This document shows, one piece after another, positions 9,888-19,352 of a stretch of DNA of 64,000 bases; the first letter of the stretch is position 1, and each line of letters starts with the position of its first letter. Location: the NCBI RefSeq assembly GCF_000243215.1, contig NZ_JH594596.1, positions 2,252,292-2,316,291 on the forward strand. Direction: 5' to 3'. The stretch is from Odoribacter laneus YIT 12061. GTDB lineage: Bacteria > Bacteroidota > Bacteroidia > Bacteroidales > Marinifilaceae. Below the pieces are notes generated by a model, which worked only from the letters and a program-made list of their open reading frames with translations, was not told the DNA's origin and made no database searches. Both the position numbers and the translations under genes were made by a program.

Positions 9888-11135
9888 TTACTCATACCGT
9901 AAAGCTTCTATCGGTTTTATATGAACAGCTTTGCGGGCAGGAAAATATCCCGCTAAGATTCCGGCAACAATTAATACAACTGTAGCTGAAATCACAATGG
10001 GCAAATCGACAGTAGGATTTCTAAAAATATTCATCTCCTCTGTAGAACCTGCATCCGCCATAACATTATTCACCAATTCCGTCAAACCGACTCCCGCAAC
10101 CATACCGATATAACCAAAAAAACCGGTAATCAGTAAAGCTTCCAAAATAATCAATTTCAATATGGAAAAAGGTGTCGCTCCCAAAGCCTTACGTATGCCA
10201 AATTCCTTGGTTCTCTCTTTCACTGTAATCAACATTATATTACTGATCCCTACAATACCGGCAATCAAAGTTCCGATTCCAATAATCCATACAAAAAGAT
10301 TAATCCCCTTGAATATACCCATGGTTTGCATATAATTTTTCAATTTATTCCAAACCCATACGGCCTGACGATCCTGTATATCAAAAGTATGCTTCTGTCC
10401 CAATTTTGCCCTTAACTCGGTATCAAATGCTTCATTTTCCTCTGTCGTAGATAACCCCTCTACCATAAAATTAATATTTCGGTACCCTTCTGCCGGATTG
10501 TATATCCGCTGAGCTGTACTTAAAGGTACATAAACATCCGGTAATTGATCCCGGTCTTCTCCCTCATAAATTCCAATCACCTGATAGGCAACTCCATCGA
10601 CAACCAAATATTTCCCAAGCGCTGCTTCCTCCCGGAACAAACCTTTGGCCGTCTTTTTGTGAATAACAATTACCTTACGCGCCTGTTGCATGTCTACTTC
10701 ATTGATAAAACGTCCATTCCCCGCCTCCACCACAACGTTATCGATCTCTGCAAAATCAGGCTCCACTCCCCTTACCGTATTATTTCCATACTCCTTTCCA
10801 TAAGAAATAACCGGATTCCAATGTATAATACTGGCAGAAAAGTAAGAGATAAAAGGAAATTCCCGCTTCAAATATCCTTTTTCCGTTTCGTCAAATTTTA
10901 TAAGTCGTCCTTTTTGTAATCCTTTATAGGGCATACTGGTTTGCCCGGGCCAGATATAAACCGAATTTTTTGCCGCGTTTCCGAAACTCACAGAAACCCC
11001 ATTTTTCAATCCGTTCCCCGCACCCAACAATAGTATTAACATAAATATCCCCCAAGCCATAGAAAAACCGGTCAAAAAAGTCCGGAGCTTATTTTTTCGG
11101 ATGGTACTAAATATTTCCTGCCAGATATCAAACAT
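9888..11135 (-). CDS. MacB-type ABC transporter permease (first of two)
   Basis: At 415 residues it has the same architecture as its downstream neighbour: N-terminal helix (FLTGFSMAWGIFMLILLLGAG), periplasmic MacB_PCD domain, and a C-terminal FtsX domain with VGISNIMLITVKERTKEFGIRKALGA. The two permeases are clearly paralogous but differ along their whole length. A heterodimer is therefore more likely than redundancy. The gene sits 65 nt after the ATPase gene and 43 nt before the second permease. Transport of peptides, lipids or antimicrobials is typical of the family; the actual cargo is not evident. Confidence 0.9.
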   Translation of the reverse strand: MFDIWQEIFSTIRKNKLRTFLTGFSMAWGIFMLILLLGAGNGLKNGVSVSFGNAAKNSVYIWPGQTSMPYKGLQKGRLIKFDETEKGYLKREFPFISYFSASIIHWNPVISYGKEYGNNTVRGVEPDFAEIDNVVVEAGNGRFINEVDMQQARKVIVIHKKTAKGLFREEAALGKYLVVDGVAYQVIGIYEGEDRDQLPDVYVPLSTAQRIYNPAEGYRNINFMVEGLSTTEENEAFDTELRAKLGQKHTFDIQDRQAVWVWNKLKNYMQTMGIFKGINLFVWIIGIGTLIAGIVGISNIMLITVKERTKEFGIRKALGATPFSILKLIILEALLITGFFGYIGMVAGVGLTELVNNVMADAGSTEEMNIFRNPTVDLPIVISATVVLIVAGILAGYFPARKAVHIKPIEALRYE

Positions 11136-11200
11136 GTCCTCTAAAACTTTAAATGAGCATTGAGAAAAATATAACCGCTAAAAATTCATCCCCACTCCTG

Positions 11201-11878
11201 CTAACGGCTATTTACCTCTATCGAACCGATAAGCCCGTCCTTTATATGAATAATCTTCCTGGTCCTTGCCGCTACATCAGGGGCATGAGTAACAATAATC
11301 ATTGTCATCCCGTTCCGGTTAACTTCCTGCAAAATATTCATCACTTCTATGGAAGTCGTACTGTCTAAAGCCCCCGTCGGCTCATCAGCTAAAATGAGCT
11401 GAGGACTGGCCACCAAAGCCCGGGCTATCGCTACCCGTTGCTTCTGTCCTCCCGATAATTCGTTCGGCATATGCAATGCCCACTCATTCAATCCTAATCG
11501 CTCTAAATATTCCATAGCCATTAAATTCCGCTTTTTCCGGGATATTCCCTGATAATAAAGCGGAAGTGCTACATTTTCCAATGCATTTTTAAAAGAAATC
11601 AGATTGAAAGACTGAAAGACAAAACCGATCATTTTATTCCGGTATTCCGCAGCTTGCGTTTCGGAAAGATTTTTGATTAAGGTCCCGTTCAGGTAATAAT
11701 TTCCCGTATCATAATTATCCAGGATTCCCAATATATTCAGAAGAGTAGATTTACCAGAGCCTGAAGCTCCCATAATAGAAACAAATTCTCCTTTTTCAAT
11801 CGTTAAATCAATCCCCTTTAATACATGCAGAGGAGCCCCATTATTATAAGTTTTGTTGATATTCTCCAAATGTATCAT
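11201..11878 (-). CDS. ABC transporter ATP-binding protein, MacB/LolD-like
   Basis: A 225-residue cytoplasmic ATPase with Walker A GASGSGKST, Q-loop FVFQSFNL, signature LSGGQKQR, Walker B LILADEP and an H-loop in IIVTHAP. The short single-domain form and the downstream MacB_PCD/FtsX permeases place it in the MacB/LolD mechanotransmission class. It is the first gene of the minus-strand unit ATPase, permease, permease, adaptor, TolC and should energise the whole complex. A promoter box lies about 140 nt upstream. Confidence 0.93.
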   Translation of the reverse strand: MIHLENINKTYNNGAPLHVLKGIDLTIEKGEFVSIMGASGSGKSTLLNILGILDNYDTGNYYLNGTLIKNLSETQAAEYRNKMIGFVFQSFNLISFKNALENVALPLYYQGISRKKRNLMAMEYLERLGLNEWALHMPNELSGGQKQRVAIARALVASPQLILADEPTGALDSTTSIEVMNILQEVNRNGMTMIIVTHAPDVAARTRKIIHIKDGLIGSIEVNSR

Positions 11879-12016
11879 GTATCTCAGTTTTATGCAAATC
11901 CTTCATGGTAAAATCTTAAAAGTTCCCCTTTGCCCCCCTATTCAAATTAATGTCATTCCCTCCATTGAAACGTTACTAACATTTATTTTGTAAACTCATA
12001 ACATTTCTTAGACGCT

Positions 12017-12024
12017 CAAATATA
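12017..12024 (-). promoter_or_regulatory. Candidate -7 promoter box for the ABC efflux operon
   Basis: The minus strand reads TATATTTG, matching the Bacteroidota -7 consensus TAnnTTTG. It would give a leader of about 130 nt before the ATPase gene. The -33 element is poor, with only a TTTA at roughly the right spacing, so this is tentative. Confidence 0.4.
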
Positions 12025-12138
12025 GACAAACGTTACATATACTGTTTAAAAAAAATAATAAAGATTGAATAAATTATACTTAAAAAAGGAGAAAAGAATA
12101 TTCATTTGACCAAAAGAATTCATCCTCTGAAAAACAGT

Positions 12139-12987
12139 TCACCTCTGGGGAATAGAATCAAAATAAAAAGGTATGAATAAAATGGTAGAATCAGTAGTTC
12201 CGGTATAAGTCCACCTCGGGCCATTTTCTAATAAACGGATAGCTTCCCGGTTGCAAGAATTCGTTATCCATTGGACGACCCTAATCCCGGAAGGCCGTCC
12301 GTATCGATTCACTACAAAAGAAAGTTTTATTTCCCCTTCCAGTCCTGCCCGTTTGGCGTCTTCCGGATAAATCAGAGAGTCCTGGACATAACGTTCAAAA
12401 GCTTCGATCCCTCCTACGGGCATCGGTCCTATTTTTCCCTTATTTTCCACCCGCACTCCTCCTTTCTCCTTTACTCCACCCACCCGGGCAAGCTGCTTCC
12501 GGAATTTTAACTCAGCATTGGGCTTTGCAGTATCTTTTTCCGGAAGGTCTGCTTCTGAAGAATCAGAAAGCGTTTGTACAACCGCATCCTCAACCGCCTC
12601 CGTTTTCAGATCTTGTTTCCGGTCGCGCCTTGCCAAATGCAAAATATTTACAGTATCCCTTTTCTCCACTGCCGCATATTGAGTCGACATCACTTTTTCC
12701 CGAGATTCCTTTTCCCAGAAAAAAAGCCCCAGAGTAATAAATACAAGGAAAATTGCAGCAATACCTGCACTCAAACGAATTATTCTTTTCTTACGGGGAT
12801 ATACCCGGTATTCTACTCGTTTAGATAAGTTTTCAATTATTTTTAACGGATCTTCTTTCGCTTCTCCCAATCCTTCCAAGGCTTCATACAAAAAAGGGTC
12901 GGACAAAGCCTCTCTCTCCAGAGAGTTAGCAGCCTTGCCTCTCTGTTTGCTACGCAAATACTCCGCTAAATCTTCCCCGTACTTCAT
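12139..12987 (-). CDS. Anti-sigma-like protein fused to a TonB C-terminal domain
   Basis: This 282-residue protein has a cytoplasmic N-terminal segment of about 65 residues (DLAEYLRSKQ...LEREALSDPFLYEALEGL). That segment resembles the anti-sigma domains found on Bacteroidota TonB proteins. One membrane helix follows (about 70-92), then a charged periplasmic linker and a TonB_C domain (about 190-280) with the YPEDAKRAGLEGEIKLSFVV signature. It lies 85 nt after an ECF sigma factor gene on the same strand. Inference: it holds the sigma factor at the membrane and releases it when its periplasmic TonB domain meets a partner receptor. No such receptor is encoded in this window. Confidence 0.82.
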   Translation of the reverse strand: MKYGEDLAEYLRSKQRGKAANSLEREALSDPFLYEALEGLGEAKEDPLKIIENLSKRVEYRVYPRKKRIIRLSAGIAAIFLVFITLGLFFWEKESREKVMSTQYAAVEKRDTVNILHLARRDRKQDLKTEAVEDAVVQTLSDSSEADLPEKDTAKPNAELKFRKQLARVGGVKEKGGVRVENKGKIGPMPVGGIEAFERYVQDSLIYPEDAKRAGLEGEIKLSFVVNRYGRPSGIRVVQWITNSCNREAIRLLENGPRWTYTGTTDSTILFIPFYFDSIPQR

Positions 12988-13072
12988 CGGTTTACAATTT
13001 TCTTTTTACCGGCCACAAACCTTTCCCTTCCCTAAACTTTTTCTTCTGTATGCTAAAGCAAAGGAAAATTTC

Positions 13073-13639
13073 TTAAGCGATCACCCCCTTCTTTTGCATA
13101 CACAATTTCAAATTACGTTTTCCGTTCTGTATAAAACTCTTTATCATTTTTAAAGAAAATCCCGTTGCTTCTTCTATTTCCTTATAAGAACGGTCTTCCA
13201 TAAAAAAACGATAAATGCTAATCCGCTGTTTTTCCGGCAAAGACTCTATACATTTTAATAATACTTTTTCTTTCTGATCTTCTTCCCTGATATCCTCAAG
13301 ATTAAAATCATCGCAAAATTCCATAAAATTTTCGTCTAAAGTAAGGATAGGATTTAAAGAACGTTTTCGAAGCTTCATCAGACAATAGTTCCTTACACAT
13401 ACATATAACCAAGGCCTGAAAAGACGGATGTCGTTCACCTGAACTTTAGTCAAAAGTTCCTCAAAAATATCCATTACAGCATCCTGAGCATCCTCGCTGT
13501 ATTTGAAATACTTTAACGCCACCCCATACACCAAAGGTATATAGCGCTTATAAAGTTCAGCCAATTGTTCGGATTTATGACTCTCCCGATAATGGGCTAA
13601 CAACTCCTCGTCACTGATATTTCCAGGTACTGCTTTCAA
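13073..13639 (-). CDS. ECF-type RNA polymerase sigma factor
   Basis: The product of about 188 residues shows sigma-70 region 2 (YKRYIPLVYGVALKYFKYSEDAQDAVMDIFEELL) and region 4 (LPEKQRISIYRFFMEDRSYKEIEEATGF), with no region 1 or 3, as in ECF sigma factors. The frame has no ATG near its beginning: TTG at 13639 is the best available start, and it overlaps a TATATTTG box, so the exact start is uncertain. The next gene encodes a membrane anti-sigma/TonB fusion, forming a likely sigma/anti-sigma pair. The regulon cannot be inferred from the window. Confidence 0.88.
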   Translation of the reverse strand: MKAVPGNISDEELLAHYRESHKSEQLAELYKRYIPLVYGVALKYFKYSEDAQDAVMDIFEELLTKVQVNDIRLFRPWLYVCVRNYCLMKLRKRSLNPILTLDENFMEFCDDFNLEDIREEDQKEKVLLKCIESLPEKQRISIYRFFMEDRSYKEIEEATGFSLKMIKSFIQNGKRNLKLCMQKKGVIA

Positions 13640-13748
13640 ATATAATCTGTAAGGTATTTTACAAAGATGATTTTTTTAATAAAATAATGCAACATTTTTC
13701 CCGGAAAAGTTCAAATGTTGGAAAAGTTTTCCCTTCAAATGCAGAAAT

Positions 13749-15410
13749 CTATAAAAAAAGAATCAGAATCAACTGTGCAATGATAACCCGAATAAACATC
13801 GTCAGCGGATAAACAGTGGCGTATGCGACAGAAGGATTATCACCCGTTACAATCATATTGGCATAATTTAAAGCCATGGGGTTGGACATGCTTCCGCACA
13901 ACATTCCCGATACTGAACCGAAATCAACCTTCATTATTTTTAAAGCAATAAAAGCCACAATAAGCACAGGCACAATCGTAATGGCAAATCCCAAACCCAG
14001 CCATAGTAACCCCTCCGCACGGAAAACCGTCTCAAAAAAATGAACTCCCGCATCCAATCCTAAACAGGCTAAATACATTGATAACCCTAAAGCCCTCAAC
14101 ATTAAATTAGCACTACGGGTCGTATAAGTAATCATATGAAGCCGCGGCCCGAAAGCTCCCATCAAAATCCCCATAATAATAGGCCCCCCGGCTATACCTA
14201 ATTTAACGGGGAAACTAACTCCTGGAATAACAAAAGGAATGGACCCCACAATCAACCCCAACACAATCCCCACAAATACAGCAACCAGATTGGGTTCTTT
14301 CAGGCTCATCACCTTATTCCCCAATACTTTTTCCACATTAGCAATAGCATTTGCCTCTCCGACGACAGTCAACTTATCCCCCAATTGAAGAACTAATTCC
14401 GGAGTCGCCAATAACTCCACCCCTGCCCGGTAAATCCGGGTGATATTGATACCAAAATGATTCCGCAACCGTAAAGATCCTAATTTTTTCCCATTGATTT
14501 CAGAACGCGTTACTAAAATCCGCTGAGATATCAGCTGGCTATCAATCGCATTCCAATCGATATCGTCCTTATTCCAATCGACATGCTCCTGTTCCCCAAA
14601 CAACATGGCAAGTGTACCCACCTCCGTTTCCGAAGTGATCACTAATAGTCGATCCCCTTCCTGTAATACCGTATCGGAAGTCGGTATCGAAACTCTTCCA
14701 TCCCGCCATAAACGCGATATTACAAATTTATGATAGGCCAACAATGCCGTTTCCCTGATCGTTTTACCGAATATCCCGGGATTACATACCTGAAAACCGA
14801 CAATAAAGGTAGTATGGGATTTCATATCCTCTCCCGGAGTAGGAACCGTCCTATCCAGAAACATTTTGCGAATAACGACAAGGGCAATTATAACCCCCAC
14901 CACTCCTAAAGGATAGGTCACAGCACATCCCAAAGCCGGATCCGTTTCTTCTATCTGTAGTTGCTTTAAAGTCTGCTGGGCTGCTCCCAGAGCCGGGGTG
15001 TTGGTTACCGCTCCGCTTAAAATACCGACCATATCCGACAAGGAAACCCCGGTAAAAATATGGAAAAGAATCGTCATGACAGTTCCCAACAACACTACAG
15101 CTAAAGCCAGCATATTCAAGGTAATTCCTCCTTTGCGAAAAGAACCGAAAAAACCGGGCCCCACCTGTAAGCCCAAAGCATATACAAAGAGGATCAAACC
15201 GAAACTTTCAGCATAGTTCAACATCTGTGGATCAATACTCAAGCCCAAATGACCGGCTAAAATTCCGATGAAAAATACAAAAGTTACTCCTAAAGAAATT
15301 CCCAGAATTTTTACTTTCCCCAACACTAACCCCATAGCCGTAATGAGGGAAACCACCACTACAGCCTGTATTACTGAATGGTCTATAAAAAGCTCTCTTA
15401 ACCAATCCAT
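13749..15410 (-). CDS. AspT/YidE-family putative transporter with two TrkA-C domains
   Basis: At 553 residues the protein has two hydrophobic halves of about five helices each (about 10-185 and 375-553) flanking a soluble centre with two TrkA-C/RCK-C domains (about 205-285 and 290-365). This is the standard layout of the aspartate:alanine antiporter and YidE/YbjL families. Family blocks such as GILSGAVTNTPALGAAQ and GMLCGSMSNPMALNYA are present in the two halves. The substrate is not determined; an amino-acid or organic-acid anion exchange is usual. The gene has its own promoter, divergent from the M23 lipoprotein gene. Confidence 0.87.
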   Translation of the reverse strand: MDWLRELFIDHSVIQAVVVVSLITAMGLVLGKVKILGISLGVTFVFFIGILAGHLGLSIDPQMLNYAESFGLILFVYALGLQVGPGFFGSFRKGGITLNMLALAVVLLGTVMTILFHIFTGVSLSDMVGILSGAVTNTPALGAAQQTLKQLQIEETDPALGCAVTYPLGVVGVIIALVVIRKMFLDRTVPTPGEDMKSHTTFIVGFQVCNPGIFGKTIRETALLAYHKFVISRLWRDGRVSIPTSDTVLQEGDRLLVITSETEVGTLAMLFGEQEHVDWNKDDIDWNAIDSQLISQRILVTRSEINGKKLGSLRLRNHFGINITRIYRAGVELLATPELVLQLGDKLTVVGEANAIANVEKVLGNKVMSLKEPNLVAVFVGIVLGLIVGSIPFVIPGVSFPVKLGIAGGPIIMGILMGAFGPRLHMITYTTRSANLMLRALGLSMYLACLGLDAGVHFFETVFRAEGLLWLGLGFAITIVPVLIVAFIALKIMKVDFGSVSGMLCGSMSNPMALNYANMIVTGDNPSVAYATVYPLTMFIRVIIAQLILILFL

Positions 15411-15432
15411 TTTCTCAACAATAAAACCGAAG

Positions 15433-15464
15433 CAAAGGTAGTATTTTAAACTAAAGCAGACAAA
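15433..15464 (-). promoter_or_regulatory. Bacteroidota-type promoter of the YidE-like gene
   Basis: On the minus strand a TTTG (15464-15461) is followed after exactly 20 nt by TACCTTTG (15440-15433). This matches the TTTG-N19-21-TAnnTTTG consensus. Transcription would begin near 15426, leaving about 15 nt before the ATG at 15410. Confidence 0.62.
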
Positions 15465-15581
15465 TACCGTTTTCTTCTAGTTTTTCAATATCCCTGTCCC
15501 CCATTATTTTGCGGTGAAATATAAAATCGTTAAAAAGTGTTGGTATTTAATAAGTTCCATCGACATTAAAACTATTTTTCT

Positions 15582-15589
15582 TATTTTTG
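15582..15589 (+). promoter_or_regulatory. Candidate -7 promoter box of the M23 lipoprotein gene
   Basis: TATTTTTG matches TAnnTTTG and would place the transcription start near 15596. That is downstream of the longest open frame's start (15514) and just before the ATG at 15610, which supports the shorter protein. No clear -33 element is visible. Confidence 0.45.
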
Positions 15590-15609
15590 TAATCGTAAAA
15601 ATTGAGCCT

Positions 15610-16380
15610 ATGAGTTATAGAAAGTTATTTACGTTTGTCTCTCTTTTGATTTCTCTGTTTTTTACCTCTTGCTCTTTGCAGCATCTTCCGGAAGTTCCTT
15701 TCTCTACCCAATTACGTCCTTTCTCCACAGAAGGAATGTTAATGCCAGCGACTTTAGCCTATTCTGATTATTTACCTAAGCCGGCAGAATTCATAGCTCC
15801 TGCCCCTGAAATTACAGATATTTTCAGCGGGGAAGAAAGATATCTGGTAAGAGCTAAAACAGAAAAATTATTCGATAAATGTAAAGAGTTGTGGATAGAT
15901 TTTGGGCAAATCACAGAAAATTCTTTCGCATTTCCCCTTCCCAATGCACGTATTTTATCCCAATATGGCAGACGCCACAATCGTCCCCACACCGGTATCG
16001 ATATCAAAACATTTGCCAACGATACGATTCGGGCGGCTTTCGACGGTATTATCCGAATCGCAGGCCGCGCCAGAGGGTATGGGAATGTGGTAGTGATCCG
16101 GCATTACAACGGTCTGGAAACGGTATATGGGCATAGTTCTAAACTCCTAGTAAAGGCCGGAGATAAAGTAAAAGCCGGAGATCCCCTCTCTTTGGAAGGA
16201 CGCACAGGAAGAGCTACGACAGAACATTTGCACTTTGAAACCCGCATCAACGGTCAGCCTTTTGATCCGAACCTGATTATCGACTTTGCAGGTCAGAAAT
16301 TACAAAACAAATGCCTGGTATTCACCCCTGACGAAAAAGGGAAAATTCATATCGACAAGTATTATAAAATGTACGAATAA
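15610..16380 (+). CDS. M23-family (LytM) peptidase lipoprotein
   Basis: Starting at ATG 15610 the protein is 256 residues with a lipoprotein signal (lipobox FFTSC, Cys21). The longer frame from 15514 would bury this signal. The C-terminal LytM domain carries the zinc ligands HTGID (His127, Asp131) and the HLH pair (His206, His208), plus YGH, so it looks catalytically complete. It should be anchored to a membrane facing the periplasm and cut peptidoglycan peptide cross-links, or activate amidases. It converges on the downstream antiporter gene with a 2-nt gap. Confidence 0.9.
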   Translation: MSYRKLFTFVSLLISLFFTSCSLQHLPEVPFSTQLRPFSTEGMLMPATLAYSDYLPKPAEFIAPAPEITDIFSGEERYLVRAKTEKLFDKCKELWIDFGQITENSFAFPLPNARILSQYGRRHNRPHTGIDIKTFANDTIRAAFDGIIRIAGRARGYGNVVVIRHYNGLETVYGHSSKLLVKAGDKVKAGDPLSLEGRTGRATTEHLHFETRINGQPFDPNLIIDFAGQKLQNKCLVFTPDEKGKIHIDKYYKMYE

Positions 16381-16382
16381 TT

Positions 16383-18653
16383 TTACTCTGCAAGTTCTTT
16401 TCCTTCGTCTATTTTTCCCGGATGTATTACCAATAAAGAAGGCAAAGAAGAAAACAAATCGGCATCGGCAGCAATGTGTACACAGGTATCGTAACTCAAA
16501 ACAGCCAGGCGATTCACTCCTTGCAGGGCCTCCTGATTTCTCAAAGATACATCGGGAATCAAATTTTCAGGATATTGACTATATAAATTATCCAAATGGT
16601 TTTGCAAAGACATATTTTCTCCACTTTCTTCCCTATAACAGACGCGGATATTTACCCCTTTTGCTAAAAGTGCAACCATATATTCTGTCAGAAACAGATC
16701 TTCTTCTCCGCCAATGATCCAATAAATATATTCAGGACAATAAAAATGGCGGTTAACGAAGATCGCAACAGGACAATCGACCTCCCGCATCATTTTTTCT
16801 ATTTTTTCCCGGTGGAGTATTCCGGGCAGATCGTAAGTTCCCCGACTGAGCATCCGAAAAAAACGATATAGTAAAGGCATACGTTGTTCCGTTAAGCGCT
16901 GTGCGTATTCCTGCATAAACTGTTGGCCCGCTCCTACAAATAAAAAACGGACCTTCTCTTTTTCAGCCATCCGGGCCACCTGGTATATCAGTTTATCCGT
17001 TACCTGATATCGTTCCGTAAGTTTTACGCCCAATCGTTCGGCCTCCCCTCTGATCGGCTGAAAACTCTTATAAGCATATTCAGCCGCTTTAGCCGGATTA
17101 ACGTCTGCTCCCAAAGTAAAATGAGCCGCGATCAATTCTGTATCTTTCAACTGATGTTCCAGGAAAAAATGAATGACAGACAGAAGTACTTTCCCACTTT
17201 CCGGTTTCCCAAAGGAAAGCAATATTCTATTCTTTAATTCAACTATACCTTCTTTTACATGAAAGACTTTTTCAAAGAAAACCAGCAAAGGAGTCGTCAT
17301 AAACGTGGTAATCAACGCCATCAAAACCAGAATGACAAAAATAGAAGGAGGCAATACCCCCATTTCGTAACCGATATTTAAAGCGACTAATTCCATGAGC
17401 CCCCTTGTGTTCATCAGAGTACCAATGATAAAACTGTCTTTCCAGCTTTCTCCTACCAGTCTGGAGGCAATAGCGCATCCTCCCAATTTACCGACAATAG
17501 CCACTCCCACAAATAGAGCACAAACTCCCCATAATTCAGGACTATTTAACAAACCGATTTCCGTTCTCAATCCTGTAAAAGCAAAAAATAAAGGCAGGAA
17601 AAAAACCAAAGCGACATCCTCTACTTTCTCCATCATCACTTTGCGGAAACCGATATTGGAAGGCATAACGACTCCCGCAATAAAAGCCCCAAACAAAGCG
17701 TGAATACCGATGATTTCAGTTGTTACAGCCGACAGAACTAAAACGATAAAGATAAAAGCGACAAAAGTCTTATTGATAACCTCGCTGGTCGCATATACAT
17801 TCCCGATCTTTTTCAAGAAAGGACGAACGGCGAGAAACATAATCAAAATGTACAACAATGTCAAGCCTACAGTAAAAAGGGCACTAACAAAAGTACCGGC
17901 TTTAGCAATTGCAATGACAACTGCCAACAAACACCAGGCCGTCACATCATCATTGGCAGCCGAAGCAATAGACAAAATTCCGATATGTTTTTTCGTCAAT
18001 CCCCTTTCCTGAACAATTCTGGCCAAAACAGGAAAAGCAGTAATACTCATTGAAATCCCGATAAAAAGAGCAAAAGGGAGAAACGCCGTATGCGTAACGG
18101 CATATTTCTCATACACCCAAAACGAAGTGACAATGCCCAAGAAAAAAGGGACCACAATTCCCGCATGACTGATCACCAGGGTTTCGTTCATCTTGTTCTT
18201 CAGTACCCCGAAATCCAATTCCATACCGATCACAAACATAAACAAAACCAGTCCAATCTGACTTAACAAATTCAAATTCATTAAAGAGGCCGGCGGAAAA
18301 AGCATTTCAAAAAAGTTCGGGAAAAAATATCCCAACAAAGAAGGCCCTAAGACAATCCCCGCAATAATTTCTCCCATGACTCCGGGTTGGCCGATATAGC
18401 TGAAAAGCCAGGAGAAAATGCGAACGGCCGCCAATATCACAATGATCTGAAACAGAAGTACAGCTAAAGGGCTGACTAAATTATCAGCAATAATACGCTG
18501 AAATAACTCAAAAGCCCCGCCTTCCTGTTGGACAACAGTAACCACCCCGATTTCTGCAAAACGTTCTCCCCGATGCAAGGCCGCATAGATCAGAAGCCCA
18601 AACAAAAGGAGCATCAATATATAGATCAGGTAATTTTTCTTGGATTTTTGCAT
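16383..18653 (-). CDS. CPA2-family cation/H+ antiporter with C-terminal stress domain
   Basis: The 756 residues begin with an extra N-terminal helix (about 8-26). A Na+/H+ exchanger domain of about 12 helices follows (about 60-455), including GQPGVMGEIIAGIVLGPSLLG, FVIGMELDF and ASAANDDVTAWCLLA. The C-terminal part of about 280 residues has the fold pattern of universal-stress/UspA-like domains, not a KTN nucleotide-binding domain. Such proteins exchange K+ or Na+ for protons at the inner membrane and are common in Bacteroidota. Which cation is carried cannot be decided. It is transcribed alone or from the YtfJ-like gene 64 nt upstream. Confidence 0.88.
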   Translation of the reverse strand: MQKSKKNYLIYILMLLLFGLLIYAALHRGERFAEIGVVTVVQQEGGAFELFQRIIADNLVSPLAVLLFQIIVILAAVRIFSWLFSYIGQPGVMGEIIAGIVLGPSLLGYFFPNFFEMLFPPASLMNLNLLSQIGLVLFMFVIGMELDFGVLKNKMNETLVISHAGIVVPFFLGIVTSFWVYEKYAVTHTAFLPFALFIGISMSITAFPVLARIVQERGLTKKHIGILSIASAANDDVTAWCLLAVVIAIAKAGTFVSALFTVGLTLLYILIMFLAVRPFLKKIGNVYATSEVINKTFVAFIFIVLVLSAVTTEIIGIHALFGAFIAGVVMPSNIGFRKVMMEKVEDVALVFFLPLFFAFTGLRTEIGLLNSPELWGVCALFVGVAIVGKLGGCAIASRLVGESWKDSFIIGTLMNTRGLMELVALNIGYEMGVLPPSIFVILVLMALITTFMTTPLLVFFEKVFHVKEGIVELKNRILLSFGKPESGKVLLSVIHFFLEHQLKDTELIAAHFTLGADVNPAKAAEYAYKSFQPIRGEAERLGVKLTERYQVTDKLIYQVARMAEKEKVRFLFVGAGQQFMQEYAQRLTEQRMPLLYRFFRMLSRGTYDLPGILHREKIEKMMREVDCPVAIFVNRHFYCPEYIYWIIGGEEDLFLTEYMVALLAKGVNIRVCYREESGENMSLQNHLDNLYSQYPENLIPDVSLRNQEALQGVNRLAVLSYDTCVHIAADADLFSSLPSLLVIHPGKIDEGKELAE

Positions 18654-18717
18654 TGGAAATTTTTTAATAATTTCCCCCGAAGATATAGATTTTTACCCAA
18701 TTTTATATTTTCAAAAA

Positions 18718-19227
18718 TTACTTATTTTGATTTACCCATTCAATCACTTGTTGCATTTCTGCAGGGGTAACTTGTCCCGCTTTAAAAAAGCGGATGATCC
18801 GGTCTTTGTCTACGGCTATTACACAAGAGGCATTGTTTACATCCCCCAAATTCCATCCCCGGCTTAAATAATTATTCGGGTCAAAATATACCTGAGCATT
18901 TGTGCCTCTTGTCCGCTTACGTGCCATCCGCTTAATCATTCCATTGGGAATCAAGGGTGCTGCTGCCATATTTACCACTCCGTAAGACTCAATTTTGGAA
19001 CTATTCATCGGATGAGCTTTAAAATAATCCTGCAAATCTTCGTTCTGACTGGCATGTCCAGGATCCTGGTAAAATATTAACAACGCTTCCTTACCCAACA
19101 TCGGTAAATTAATGGTGTCGTTTTTGACATTCAAAACTTTGACTTCCCCAACTTTTTCTCCAACCTGTGCCCAAGTCGTCTTTCCAGACAACCCTAAAGC
19201 CAATAAAATAATTAAAAAATACCGCAT
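18718..19227 (-). CDS. YtfJ-family periplasmic thioredoxin-like protein
   Basis: The 169-residue protein has a signal peptide ending at TWAQ (about residue 21). It shares with Escherichia coli YtfJ the pattern S-C/A-I-V-x-DKD, the K-x-G-x-x-TPxEMQQV C-terminal helix and the overall length. It has a thioredoxin-like fold outline but no CxxC; only one cysteine remains, in NASCVIAVD. The function of YtfJ is not established. The gene is followed by the antiporter on the same strand and is divergent from the EamA transporter gene. Confidence 0.75.
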   Translation of the reverse strand: MRYFLIILLALGLSGKTTWAQVGEKVGEVKVLNVKNDTINLPMLGKEALLIFYQDPGHASQNEDLQDYFKAHPMNSSKIESYGVVNMAAAPLIPNGMIKRMARKRTRGTNAQVYFDPNNYLSRGWNLGDVNNASCVIAVDKDRIIRFFKAGQVTPAEMQQVIEWVNQNK

Positions 19228-19352
19228 ATCTCTCTTTTATTAAATTTTTAATGAAAAATATACGGCAAATCCTCCCCCACAGTTACAGGCTACTAAAGGA
19301 TAAAAAGAAAACTCATAACTTAAAAATCTCGTATGAACTCAAAAATATAAAT

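Noticed and set aside
8526..9985. Two long plus-strand frames (186 and 318 codons) over the permease genes
   Set aside because: Both are antisense to well-conserved MacB-type genes and their translations show no family motif.
19251..19352. N-terminal extension of the EamA transporter
   Set aside because: The added residues are charged and not family-like; ATG 19353 lies directly before the first helix.
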